Positions 1 to 8,240 of a stretch of 64,000 nt of DNA are shown piece by piece (the stretch's first letter is position 1; every line of letters starts with the position of its first letter). Made by a program: the position numbers and the translations under genes. The DNA lies in contig JAIQFH010000033.1 of assembly GCA_020073385.1 (NCBI GenBank), positions 1 through 64,000 on the forward strand, given 5' to 3'. The notes below the pieces were generated by a model. That model searched no databases. It was not told where the DNA came from and saw only the letters and a list, made by a program, of their open reading frames with translations. Source of the stretch: Terriglobia bacterium. GTDB lineage: Bacteria > Acidobacteriota > Terriglobia > Terriglobales > Acidobacteriaceae.

Positions 1-317
1 CGGAGCCGTTTTTCCCCCTCCGCTCGCGCCGGTCAAGTGGACTTACCCGTCCCCGAAATGCCGCTCAAGTTCCGCCCTCGGGGTTCGCCCGGTACGCCTG
101 GAGCGGCATAACCCCTGGTCCATTGCTACGCTTCGACAAACCATCGCACGGGTTCTGCTCCGACAACTCTCGGATTGTCCTTTTTGTGGATCGCCCTTTT
201 TATAACACAGTAGTACTAGGTACAACTCACCGGATAACCGGGGCGGATAGTGTAATCCGGCCAGTCCCGGACGCTCCTCCGCCCCACTTCGCAAGATGTT
301 TCCGGTGGAGGGAAATC
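1..317. other. Leading stretch without a recognised gene
   Basis: No convincing coding sequence is seen on either strand. The short open frames here lack family resemblance and ribosome binding sites. The last 15 bases carry the GGAGG-type ribosome binding site of the HAF-repeat gene. Any promoter for that gene should lie here, but no clear -35/-10 pair was found. Confidence 0.5.
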
Positions 318-1520
318 ATGAAGCGCGTCGGCATTTTGGCTTTGGTTCTTTGTGCGTGTTTCGTATCCGCGGCGTGGGCACAGCGGCAAGCGCTCAGGCC
401 CCACATAGGTAAACAACACTCAATTCATCATCGAGCATTGAAATCGTTCCCGAAGGCTAACGGCGCATCGGGTAACTCGAGTGTCGCCGCTCGGGCGGCT
501 GCGCGCCAGGGCAAGGTTTGGGAACTTGGAACTCCAGGTGGAACCTGGGCTTCCATGGGAGACGTTAACGATTTTGGCGTTGCAGTGGCCCAGGGTGAAT
601 TGCCCGACGGCTCCACTCATAACTTCGCCGTTCCCCTCTTTGGCTCGCGTGCAGGAGAGTGGATTGACCTGGGCACGCTGGGTGGGACGGAAAGCGGTTG
701 GGACGAGGGCCTGATTACGATCTCGGACACAGGCCTGATCGTCGGCCATTCCGCCAGTACGGACCAAGACCGTCCCCACGCGATCGCTTGGACGGAGAAG
801 TCTGGCATGGTTGACCTAGGCACTCTCGACGATGTCGGCTACCCAACCTACAACTCCAGTTATGCGGCAGGAGTCAACAAGATGGGAACCCTGATCGTCG
901 GCTGGAGCGGAGTCGAGCAAAGCTGCCTCGGCTGTGCTCCGTCACTTCCCGTAGTCTGGACACCAACCGTCGTGTGGAAGAACGGACAACTAGTCACGAA
1001 ATGGAATATACACAAACTCGACACGGCTGGGTTGGGTGTGATCACTAAGTGGTATCCGTGGGCGGTGAATGACTTCGGGCAGATTGTTGGCGAGGGAAGC
1101 GGCGACAATGGTGAAATCGTCGGCGTGATATGGACCCCTCTCCGGAACGGGAAATGGAAGCTCACACCACTTCCCGCTGTTGCAGACTACCCTTCCTCGG
1201 AACCCTTCAATATCAATGACCGCGGGGAAGTCTCGGGTAACATCGAACCCGCGGATGGCAGTGTTTGGCTCCCAGCCTTTTGGAAACCGCTCGACCCTTC
1301 CAGGAAGACCTACAGCGATCCAATTATGCTGCCCATGCCAGACGGTGGGTTTGCGAACTGCTACACCGACGGCATCAACGAACTAGGCGACCTGACAGGC
1401 GAATGTTGGGGTGACGGTGGAGACCAGGCAGTGCGCTGGACCACGAAGGACATAACATTTTCGCAGGTCCTCGGCTTCCCGGCAGATTGGAGCTGGTCGT
1501 TCCGAGTGAACAACAACTGA
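318..1520 (+). CDS. HAF-repeat secreted protein
   Basis: A secreted protein of about 400 residues with a Sec signal peptide (MKRVGILALVLCACFVSAAWA). The frame is open further upstream, but ATG 318 has a GGAGG ribosome binding site 6-10 bases before it and begins directly with the signal peptide. The mature part holds degenerate HAF-type repeats built on LGTLGG or LGTPGG followed by a loop with VNDFG, ISDTG, VNKMG, INDRG or INELG, then V-G-type turns (VGHSAS, VGWSG, VGEGSG). Such proteins are common in Acidobacteria and are thought to form an extracellular beta-propeller, but no enzymatic role is known. It stands alone. Family assignment is firm and function is unknown. Confidence 0.8.
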   Translation: MKRVGILALVLCACFVSAAWAQRQALRPHIGKQHSIHHRALKSFPKANGASGNSSVAARAAARQGKVWELGTPGGTWASMGDVNDFGVAVAQGELPDGSTHNFAVPLFGSRAGEWIDLGTLGGTESGWDEGLITISDTGLIVGHSASTDQDRPHAIAWTEKSGMVDLGTLDDVGYPTYNSSYAAGVNKMGTLIVGWSGVEQSCLGCAPSLPVVWTPTVVWKNGQLVTKWNIHKLDTAGLGVITKWYPWAVNDFGQIVGEGSGDNGEIVGVIWTPLRNGKWKLTPLPAVADYPSSEPFNINDRGEVSGNIEPADGSVWLPAFWKPLDPSRKTYSDPIMLPMPDGGFANCYTDGINELGDLTGECWGDGGDQAVRWTTKDITFSQVLGFPADWSWSFRVNNN

Positions 1521-1862
1521 ATCGCGGTAGTCACATACGGTGGGGGCGATAAATGCTGAGCGGATGATTACATCTCATGCGGAGGCGCAATTCAGATTCG
1601 CTAACCCGAATGAACGTGGCCATCTGATCGGCCATGCTTCAACCGTGCTACCCACGAATGTGCGTCTGCCGTGCAGATGTATTGAGTCGCAAGCAACGAC
1701 AACCTGAGAGAGAGAGAGATTGCGAGACAGTTTGCATTTTTCGGATAGAGCGAGCGGTCTGATTTCTTGAGGCGGCTCGTCTTCCGCAGGTCCCTCACGC
1801 GTGCAATGTGCTGCAGGGTTGTTCCGAGCTGCGGGGGCGCTTCAGATACAGCCCTAAGACTT
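1521..1862. other. Intergenic stretch with a possible HAF-repeat trace
   Basis: No intact gene is seen between the convergent HAF-repeat gene and the discoidin-domain gene. About 90-190 bases after the HAF stop, a short plus-strand frame reads NERGHLIGHAST, which resembles one HAF repeat unit. It may be a scrap of a duplicated repeat, but it is too short to prove. Confidence 0.3.
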
Positions 1863-4115
1863 CTAGGCCGTGAGGCCTGCTACTTCGCCGCGCAAAACGG
1901 TGACGGAAGCTTTGGGAAGCGTGAACACAGTCTGCGCCGAGGCGTCGACTGACGAAACCACAGGCGGCAGGTTTGGATCGGCATGAGCGGTGGCGTCCTC
2001 GCCGTGCCAAACGTATTGCTCGCTGCCATATGTGACCATGCGAATTGAGCCGGAAAAATGTCCGGTCCCGCCATTGCTTTCAAAGGCGATTCGAATGGGA
2101 TGTGCATGTTCTCTATCTTTGTTGATAAGCAGCAAAGCCCACTGGCCGTCTGGCCGCCGAACGGCATAGCTCGTGACAAGATTATTCCCAGCGGCATCTT
2201 CCATTCCGACATCGACTGAATAGAGGTGATGGGTGCCACTGCGATGCGTCACCCACTCGTTATTGATCATCCGGCTGGCGTGGTAGAAGGCGGTGTAGCC
2301 AATGAGCTTTCCATCGCGGTCCAAAAGGGCGTTGCCCCAGATTGCCCAGCCCTGGCAGCCATGCTCGATGCCGCTGGGTTCGATGGGCGAATGAATGTAA
2401 AGGGCGCCGCCTTCGGCGAAGAAGCTACCGACATTGTCGGCAAGCCATAGGGCCGAGAAAATATCGGACATGTAGATCGAAAGCGAACCACAGAGATTGC
2501 TTTCGGTGTTCATCAGCGGAACTGAAACTGGCAGTCCGTCATCGCGAAACGCCTGAAGAGTCTTGCGCGTCAGCTCGCGGTTGCGGTACAGATCGCCCCA
2601 CTTCATGGTGCAGGCTTCGTAGGGGTAAATTTCAAAAGAAGCGAACTTCAAGTCCCCGTGACGATTGTGTGATTTCAGATAATCGTAAAAGCGGCCGAAC
2701 CAGGACTTGTTTCCGCGCGCATCGGGCCAGACGGAAACGTCCTGGTTGATGCCCTGGAACACGGGCCCGCCCAGCTTGAGGGCGGGATCGACCTTGAGCA
2801 TTGCGTCCGCAAATTGAATATAGAGACTGGCGTAGTCCTCGGGCATGTAGAACTGCCCGTCGGCTTCTTCGTCCATTTCGACCCAGCTGATGGGATAGCC
2901 CCGCTTTTTCAGATACGCGATCATCGCGGCCCCGTCTTCGGGGACGCTGTAAATCAGAGGAACGGTGATCAGCGCGGGTAGACCGTTGGTGATGCCGCTG
3001 GTGTAGAACAGGTCCCAGCCGGTCTGGTCTCCGTGCGGACTCAGGTCTTTGGCGGTGTGCCATGGGTCGGTAGAAGAGCAATATGTAGCGGTCTGTTGGG
3101 GACCGTCCGGCGCGTGTTTCATGAAGTCCGCAAACTTGCCCTCGGCCTCCAATCTGCCCACGTACACTTCATAGATTGCGTATCCCACTCGGTGTCGCAC
3201 ATCACCAGTTCCGTGCGGCCCCGGCTGATTGGACGATTGCGTCATCACGACGCGAACCCAACGGGTTGAAATCAGATTATCCGCAAGTTTCAACGTTACG
3301 CTTCCACCTTTGCCGTCGTGAACAGCACCGTATGGGAAACGAAGCCAGTTGCCCATAGCCTGATTGGCGACAGGAAGATACTCGCCGCCTTGGCCCGTAG
3401 AGTCCAGGGCCGGCTCTTCCCAGTTCATGGGATCGGCTCCGACCCAATATTGCACTTCGTACTCGCGGGCGCTTGGTTCGCACCAGTCGATGCGGATCGC
3501 GTTCGCGTCGTAGTATTGGCCCAGGTCAACGATGATCCATTGCGGATGCAACGAGTCGTCTTCGTGGGTAAACGCCTTGGTTAAGTATGGGTTGCTCTTC
3601 CAGAAAGTGTTGGGATCACCATCCGTGAGGCGAGAATAGCCACGGTCGGTCCCGCCATTGTGCGTGCAGCCGCGGTGGGGCAGACTATAGCCAAATGAAT
3701 CGCGAATGGGTTCACCCAATTCCGAGCTGCCCACAAAGTATCCACGTTGGTTCGCTTCATCCGTCCAACGACCGTTAGGATTCCAGTGCCAATAGTCGAC
3801 GGTCTCCGGAGTATGCAGGCGATAGCTGATCGGTCCCCAGCCCGCAGACAAGCAGTGTTTTAGGTTTTCGGGCGTGTAGATCTTATTGATCGACTCGCGC
3901 GACTGAATGTCCATCGATGTCGCGAGGGCCTGATCGGGATCGAAAGAGTTGAGGACTTGAGCGGGCGCTGCGAGTACCCGGGCGATCGCGGGAACCGCTG
4001 AAGGCGAAGTTGCGTTTTGATCAGACAGTATGACCGCGTTAGCCAGATGGGGAAGCATCGTCGACGCGGCCGCGCCAACGGTTACCCCCAAGAAAGTACG
4101 CCGCGAAGTAGCCAT
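1863..4115 (-). CDS. Tat-exported discoidin-domain glycosidase-like protein
   Basis: A 750-residue exported protein. The N-terminus has a twin-arginine signal (SRRTFLGVTVGAAAS), and an AGAGG ribosome binding site precedes the ATG. Residues of roughly 120-320 look like an F5/8-type (discoidin) carbohydrate-binding region (DLGQYYDANAIRIDW, RWVRVVMTQSS). Residues of roughly 370-650 look like a TIM-barrel glycosidase-like domain (WVEMDEEADGQFYMPEDY, LKLGGPVFQG, FASFEIYPYE, MNTESNLCG). The C-terminal 100 residues look like a beta-sandwich (WALLLINKD). The organisation resembles GH39/GH30-like enzymes, but no exact family is assigned. Acidic residues in the WVEMDEEAD and FEIYPYE strands are candidate catalytic groups. 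It stands alone, so the substrate cannot be inferred from neighbours. Confidence 0.7.
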   Translation of the reverse strand: MATSRRTFLGVTVGAAASTMLPHLANAVILSDQNATSPSAVPAIARVLAAPAQVLNSFDPDQALATSMDIQSRESINKIYTPENLKHCLSAGWGPISYRLHTPETVDYWHWNPNGRWTDEANQRGYFVGSSELGEPIRDSFGYSLPHRGCTHNGGTDRGYSRLTDGDPNTFWKSNPYLTKAFTHEDDSLHPQWIIVDLGQYYDANAIRIDWCEPSAREYEVQYWVGADPMNWEEPALDSTGQGGEYLPVANQAMGNWLRFPYGAVHDGKGGSVTLKLADNLISTRWVRVVMTQSSNQPGPHGTGDVRHRVGYAIYEVYVGRLEAEGKFADFMKHAPDGPQQTATYCSSTDPWHTAKDLSPHGDQTGWDLFYTSGITNGLPALITVPLIYSVPEDGAAMIAYLKKRGYPISWVEMDEEADGQFYMPEDYASLYIQFADAMLKVDPALKLGGPVFQGINQDVSVWPDARGNKSWFGRFYDYLKSHNRHGDLKFASFEIYPYEACTMKWGDLYRNRELTRKTLQAFRDDGLPVSVPLMNTESNLCGSLSIYMSDIFSALWLADNVGSFFAEGGALYIHSPIEPSGIEHGCQGWAIWGNALLDRDGKLIGYTAFYHASRMINNEWVTHRSGTHHLYSVDVGMEDAAGNNLVTSYAVRRPDGQWALLLINKDREHAHPIRIAFESNGGTGHFSGSIRMVTYGSEQYVWHGEDATAHADPNLPPVVSSVDASAQTVFTLPKASVTVLRGEVAGLTA

Positions 4116-4443
4116 AGGATGCCTCTATCGCCAACCTGCCGAATCCGATCTGAGATAGCACTTGGCTGAACGAGCTGTGAAGTTTGACACAGCTTGCCGC
4201 CGCCGTGAAGGCAGCCGAAATAAAGTAGCACGACCGCGTGGCGATAAGATTTGAACGGCATAAAAAGTCACTCGCGTGATCCATAAGCGGCGTTCTGGGG
4301 AAATACCTCAATTGGTAATCTGAAATCGGTATGTCGGACCTAACCAAGCCTTCTCAATGGCCCGACAACGGGTAAACCGGAAGTTCTGGGCCCTAAGACT
4401 TAACAGGACGAAATCCGGCCGCCGGCCAAAAAAGCTTAAGGCG
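4116..4443. other. Intergenic stretch, no gene seen
   Basis: This lies between the start of the leftward discoidin-domain gene and the end of the leftward SBP56 operon, so it should contain the former's promoter. No convincing small gene was seen. A GC-rich palindromic patch (CCGGCCGCCGGCC followed by six A) at about 4416-4434 lacks a T-run in the direction of transcription and is not called a terminator. Confidence 0.45.
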
Positions 4444-5094
4444 CTACATCAGCAGAATGACCACGCTGGTGACCACGAGCGCTGCGGCCCATACCGCGTC
4501 CAGATTCAGCCAGGCCTTGCGTAGAATCGCGAGGCCGAACTTGCTATACACCACCCAAGCGATGAGCCCTGTTACGGCTAGATAAGCGATCGTATGGACC
4601 GCTGTGGCAAGCAGCGCTGCGAGCGGACTGGCGGCCGCGGATGTGTGATGGTGGCCTGCCATGTGGTCAGCCGCTTCGACTGTACGGCTGCCCAATAACA
4701 CCGGCAGCAACATCAAACCAGCACCGTGGGCCGTTGCCATCAAAAACGACCATGCCGTCAGGTCGCGAAAGCCCACCTGCATGCGAACCCAGCGCGGATG
4801 GTAGTGTCGCACCAGCGAGAAAATTCCCAGACCGAACAGCAGCGCGGCGACACAATAGCGGATCGCCTCCTGCGGCAATGCCATTCCGAGAACCGCCGCA
4901 GTCACTACGACGATTCCAATGGACAAAGCATGGCCAAGCGCAATCGGAACGAGCGCCCTCGCCACCGCACTCCCCTTCTGCTCCTGCATCCCCAGCGCCA
5001 CCGCGAAGAGCCAACCCATCCCAGGGTTGATTCCGTGGTAGGCGCCGAGGAGCAGCATCAGCCACAATGCAGTTGAGCCCATCTCGTGCGTCAT
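4444..5094 (-). CDS. Polytopic membrane protein with His-rich loop, next to SBP56
   Basis: A 216-residue integral membrane protein with about six hydrophobic segments. The first membrane segment carries a conserved-looking HGINPGMGW motif, and the loop before the last helices is histidine-rich (DHMAGHHH). This recalls NicO/UreH-type metal permeases, but the match is by features only. Its ATG overlaps the stop of the SBP56 gene by four bases (ATGA), which implies translational coupling. Since SBP56-type methanethiol oxidases are reported to be copper enzymes, a role in metal delivery or sulfur export is plausible. That is inference from context. Confidence 0.7.
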   Translation of the reverse strand: MTHEMGSTALWLMLLLGAYHGINPGMGWLFAVALGMQEQKGSAVARALVPIALGHALSIGIVVVTAAVLGMALPQEAIRYCVAALLFGLGIFSLVRHYHPRWVRMQVGFRDLTAWSFLMATAHGAGLMLLPVLLGSRTVEAADHMAGHHHTSAAASPLAALLATAVHTIAYLAVTGLIAWVVYSKFGLAILRKAWLNLDAVWAAALVVTSVVILLM

Positions 5095-6506
5095 TTTGCC
5101 TCGGAGTAGCAGTAAGAATCTGACGAGGCGTCCCCGCCCTCCAGCCTCACCTGATGCGCGCGCAGCCCGTCGAACTCGACAAAGAATTTTTCATCGAGTT
5201 TCATTCCGCCATTCGGGTCCGCATCAAGCTTCACCATCCAACTCTTCAACCCGTCGGGATAGATCTGCTCGTCCCACGGTGCGTAGAGCGAATTGGTGAA
5301 ATAGACGCGCTTGCCATCGCGGCTGATCTCAACCATCTGCGGACCACCGTTGAGCGGTTGCGTGGGCTTACTCGGGTGAGCTGCACGGCGCACGATGCCG
5401 CCGAGATGGACCGAGCCCGTCTTCTTAGGGTTAGCCGGGTCCGAAACGTCGTATTGGATAAACTCCCCGGTCCCCCAGCACGAAACATAGAGGAAGCGGT
5501 CGTCGAGCGATAGGTTGATGTCAGTTACCAGCGGCGGCACCGCCTTGAAGCCCTTTAGCAACGGCGGCAGTTTTTCCGGGTCGGCGGGCTCCGCGGGGAT
5601 TTCAATCAGCTTGCGCACGGCCCACTTCCCGTTCTTACCGCGGTCCTCGCGGTACCACATCCAGATCGACGACGACAGATCTTTGAGCGAGATGCCGACT
5701 CCGACAAAACCGTAAGCCTTGTTGGGGTCGTGAGAGGGTCTGAGCTCGAGCACCCACTGTTGCTCCGCACCCAGGTCGATTTCCTGCTGATGGCGTCGCT
5801 TGTCCAGATCCCAGATATGAATCTTGTGCCCGTACTTACCGGCCAGGAGCAACTCCGGATTGACGCCGTCTTTCACCATATTCGGCGTGCCCCATTCCGA
5901 GGTAATCATCGTGTCGTGCCCGAGGTGCCACCAGAAGTCGTACGCCAGTTGCTGCGGGCCGCGATCCTGCTCCCACTGTCCCTTCAGCTCGAAAGTGTTC
6001 GCGTCCATCAGAAAAATGCCGCCGGGCCCGTCTCCGTTGGCCGATCCAAGCGCGCTTCCATAGATGCAGTCTGGCCCGCAATGAATCGTATGGGGCGAGG
6101 TGTAGCCCGTCTTCTTGATGAACTCTTCGGGCTCGATCACCTTTACGATCTTTGGCTGCTTGGGGTCCGGTTTCGTATCCAGGATGTAGATCCGCGAAGA
6201 CCCGATGCCCGGCACGATCAGGTAGCGGCGCTCCATATGCGGATGCGGGGCCTGCGGGCAAAGACACGCGCTGCAGGCATTCCAGCCGAAGTGATGCAGC
6301 TCATTGTCGCCGCGGGGAAAATCTGTTTGCCCCACGAGCCGCCCGTACTCGGAGGAACTCGGATCGAGGTCGACGACTCCCATCGCATCGCGCTGCCCAT
6401 TGTTGCCGGCGTTGAGCAGCGCAACGTATGCAAGGCGTTCTGCCGGGGCTTGCATTGCCATGCCCGGTGAAGGATAAAAAGTTGGATCCGGACGCATTAA
6501 AGCCAT
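5091..6506 (-). CDS. Selenium-binding protein 56 family (methanethiol oxidase type)
   Basis: A 471-residue member of the SBP56/SELENBP1 family, whose characterised bacterial member MtoX oxidises methanethiol to formaldehyde, hydrogen sulfide and hydrogen peroxide. The diagnostic stretch WNACSACLCPQ is present with its conserved cysteines, as are later family motifs (SPHTIHCGPDCIYGSALG, NLSLDDRFLYVSCWGTGE, GGPQMVEISRDGKRVYFTNS). ATG 6506 (MALMRPDPTF) is preferred over an upstream in-frame codon at 6530 because AAGGAG sits nine bases before it. There is no signal peptide, so it should be cytoplasmic, unlike periplasmic MtoX forms. It lies between a methyltransferase and a His-rich membrane protein in one leftward operon. 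Confidence 0.93.
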   Translation of the reverse strand: MALMRPDPTFYPSPGMAMQAPAERLAYVALLNAGNNGQRDAMGVVDLDPSSSEYGRLVGQTDFPRGDNELHHFGWNACSACLCPQAPHPHMERRYLIVPGIGSSRIYILDTKPDPKQPKIVKVIEPEEFIKKTGYTSPHTIHCGPDCIYGSALGSANGDGPGGIFLMDANTFELKGQWEQDRGPQQLAYDFWWHLGHDTMITSEWGTPNMVKDGVNPELLLAGKYGHKIHIWDLDKRRHQQEIDLGAEQQWVLELRPSHDPNKAYGFVGVGISLKDLSSSIWMWYREDRGKNGKWAVRKLIEIPAEPADPEKLPPLLKGFKAVPPLVTDINLSLDDRFLYVSCWGTGEFIQYDVSDPANPKKTGSVHLGGIVRRAAHPSKPTQPLNGGPQMVEISRDGKRVYFTNSLYAPWDEQIYPDGLKSWMVKLDADPNGGMKLDEKFFVEFDGLRAHQVRLEGGDASSDSYCYSEAK

Positions 6507-6556
6507 ATTTATATTCTCCTTATCGTGCAAAGATTCGCCGCGAGGAACTCAGGACC

Positions 6557-7378
6557 TCAGGCTCGCACCGCGATCACTTCCAGATACTCCGATGAGACTA
6601 CTGTGAATTCGTCCCCTCCCCGATTGTGCGCAGACCACAGTTCCTCCAAGTCAGCGCGCAGTTTCTTCGCATTCGATTCGTCCAGCGAAGCAAACGCGCG
6701 ATTGGTAGGCCCGTAGTACTGCCGGAAAAACTCGACCACGTCTGCCGGCGGGAAAGGATAGTTGAAGCTGTATTGGCGGCGCGTCATCGTAAGGTCCGAA
6801 ACTCCAGGGCCAAGTCTTTCGCGTACGACCGCCTCATCGCCCCACAGCACGGGAGCCGGCATGCCGGGGGGAGCGATGAACTTCGCGAAGGTCTTAAACA
6901 TTTGTCCGACGAACCCTTCGCGCGTCCAATTTCCCATAGCGATGATGCCTCCGGGACTACACACCCGTAATAGTTCGCGAGCCACCAGTTCCGGTCGCGG
7001 GGCAAACATCGCTCCTACCAGGCTGGTTACGACGTCGAAACTGGCATCTTCAAATGGAAGAGCCTCGGCGTCACCTTCAATAAAACGAGCCCTGAGGCTT
7101 TCCGCGTCGGCCCGCGCCTGCGCACGCTGCACCAGGTTCGGCGCAATGTCCACACCCGTGACGCTCACCCCATCCCGCGCCGCCCACAGTGCAACCTGAC
7201 CCGAACCGCAGGCCACATCGAGCAACTGGCATCCAGCCGGAACATCGAGTTGCTCGTAAAAAATGCGCGCACCCTGCTCCATATAGCGCGAAAAGCGATC
7301 GTAGTCTCCGGCCATCCACGTATCTTTCAGCCGTGCCTTCAGCCCCTCGACTTCTGGTGTAGTTGTGATGGTGCTCAT
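6557..7378 (-). CDS. Class I SAM-dependent methyltransferase
   Basis: A 273-residue UbiE/Methyltransf_11-type enzyme. Motif I is clear at about residues 53-60 (LDVACGSGQ), followed by acidic motif II (VTGVDIA) and the post-motif region (EGDAEALPFEDASFDVVTS). The C-terminal part (PFPPADVVEFFRQYYGPTNRAF) is typical of small-molecule methyltransferases annotated as class I SAM methyltransferases. GGAGGG precedes the ATG. It lies 18 bases after the tautomerase-like gene and 50 bases before SBP56 in the same operon. The acceptor substrate is unknown. A thiol acceptor would fit the neighbouring methanethiol oxidase, but that is only inference. Confidence 0.88.
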   Translation of the reverse strand: MSTITTTPEVEGLKARLKDTWMAGDYDRFSRYMEQGARIFYEQLDVPAGCQLLDVACGSGQVALWAARDGVSVTGVDIAPNLVQRAQARADAESLRARFIEGDAEALPFEDASFDVVTSLVGAMFAPRPELVARELLRVCSPGGIIAMGNWTREGFVGQMFKTFAKFIAPPGMPAPVLWGDEAVVRERLGPGVSDLTMTRRQYSFNYPFPPADVVEFFRQYYGPTNRAFASLDESNAKKLRADLEELWSAHNRGGDEFTVVSSEYLEVIAVRA

Positions 7379-7396
7379 ATTCCCTCCGATGTTTTT

Positions 7397-7576
7397 TTAT
7401 TTGTCTGCAACAAGTCCATGGATCGCGTCGGTCGTCATGGCCGACCCGCCAATCTCCCATTCAGCGCTAAGAACGTCTTGGATATCTACCCAAGACCAGG
7501 AGGGAGTGGCAACGATCTCCGTCTTGTCTGTCGGAGTGAACGCTTCTTCGATCAACTTCACTTGAACAAAAGACAT
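7397..7576 (-). CDS. Degenerate tautomerase-family small protein
   Basis: A protein of about 59 residues beginning MSFVQVKLIEEAFTP and ending WEIGGSAMTTDAIHGL, both recognisable ends of the 4-oxalocrotonate tautomerase-like family. Two features are abnormal. The catalytic N-terminal proline that should follow the initiator Met is replaced by Ser. About 15 residues of the central helix, between EIV and the usual VTWVxxEEV strand, appear to be missing. A strong ribosome binding site (GGGAGG) eight bases before ATG 7576 shows it is probably still translated. It may be a decaying gene or a non-catalytic relic. Family assignment is good, and activity as a tautomerase is unlikely. Confidence 0.65.
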   Translation of the reverse strand: MSFVQVKLIEEAFTPTDKTEIVATPSWSWVDIQDVLSAEWEIGGSAMTTDAIHGLVADK

Positions 7577-7695
7577 TTGTCTTCCCTCCCTTTCGGACAA
7601 TTAGTTAAGGTTGATTTTCGACGGCCGTGGACTGTCCTTCGAAAGGAGCAATGTCCGCACCGCAGGGCTCAACCAGTGTGCTGGACTGCCCGTTT

Positions 7696-8046
7696 TCAGC
7701 GCTTGGGGATAATCTTGGCGGCAAAGGACTGTGCCACGATCTTCCCGTCCCGGACAACGAACGTGTCGGTAGCAGCTTCGTACGAATTGTCTGCTGTTTC
7801 CGCGCTCCACAATATGTAAGCGTATTCACCCTCAACGTATCGCTGACGCATCGAAAACGACGCGCCATGCTTGGCAAACTCCGCAAAGAAGGCCTGAAAG
7901 AAAGGCTTGATTGCCTCCGGTCCCTTTAGTGGCCTGTCGGGTACAAACAACACGGCATCAGATGAATAGTCAGCGACAACGCCCTCGAGGTCGTTCTCGC
8001 CAAAACACTTTAGATGTTGATCAAGAACATCGCCTGTGGTTGGCAT
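7696..8046 (-). CDS. SnoaL-like (NTF2-fold) protein
   Basis: A 116-residue protein of the SnoaL/NTF2-like alpha+beta barrel superfamily. It begins with a helix (GDVLDQHLKCFGENDLEGVVADYSSDA), followed by the usual strand and loop (LFVPDRPLKGPEAIKPFFQAFF) and C-terminal strands (DTFVVRDGKIVAQSFAAKI). AGGAG precedes the ATG. It is the first gene of the leftward operon and is divergent from the AraC-type gene. Members bind or transform small hydrophobic molecules, and the ligand here cannot be told. Confidence in the fold is high and in any reaction low. Confidence 0.85.
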   Translation of the reverse strand: MPTTGDVLDQHLKCFGENDLEGVVADYSSDAVLFVPDRPLKGPEAIKPFFQAFFAEFAKHGASFSMRQRYVEGEYAYILWSAETADNSYEAATDTFVVRDGKIVAQSFAAKIIPKR

Positions 8047-8076
8047 TTGTCATCTCCTTTGACTTTGAATTGCCGT

Positions 8077-8104
8077 GAAGCACTTTTGCATCTGCAAATG
8101 CTTC
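8077..8104. promoter_or_regulatory. Interrupted palindrome in the divergent AraC-SnoaL control region
   Basis: The sequence GAAGCA-CT-TTTGCA-TC-TGCAAA-TGCTTC is a nested inverted repeat: a 6+6 core (TTTGCA/TGCAAA) flanked by a second 6+6 pair (GAAGCA/TGCTTC) with a two-base bulge. It lies between the divergent starts at 8046 and 8241, where an AraC-type regulator would be expected to bind. Operator function is inferred from position and symmetry only. Confidence 0.4.
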
Positions 8105-8240
8105 AAACGAGGCTTACTATGCACCGCGATCGCCTCCTATATTTACCCGCGCGTCCGGCTTTCTTGCTCACGGCGGATTTCCCGTATGATGATTTGCTCA
8201 AGAGTCCGGAGAGGCTTGCAGGAAGTCCGCGGGAGGGCAT

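Noticed and set aside
1560-1690. Second HAF-repeat gene after the first
   Set aside because: Only one repeat-like unit (NERGHLIGHAST) is visible, with stops close by, so it is too short to call.
4416-4434. GC-rich palindrome with an A-run as terminator of the SBP56 operon
   Set aside because: The T-run would precede the hairpin in the direction of transcription, the wrong order for an intrinsic terminator.
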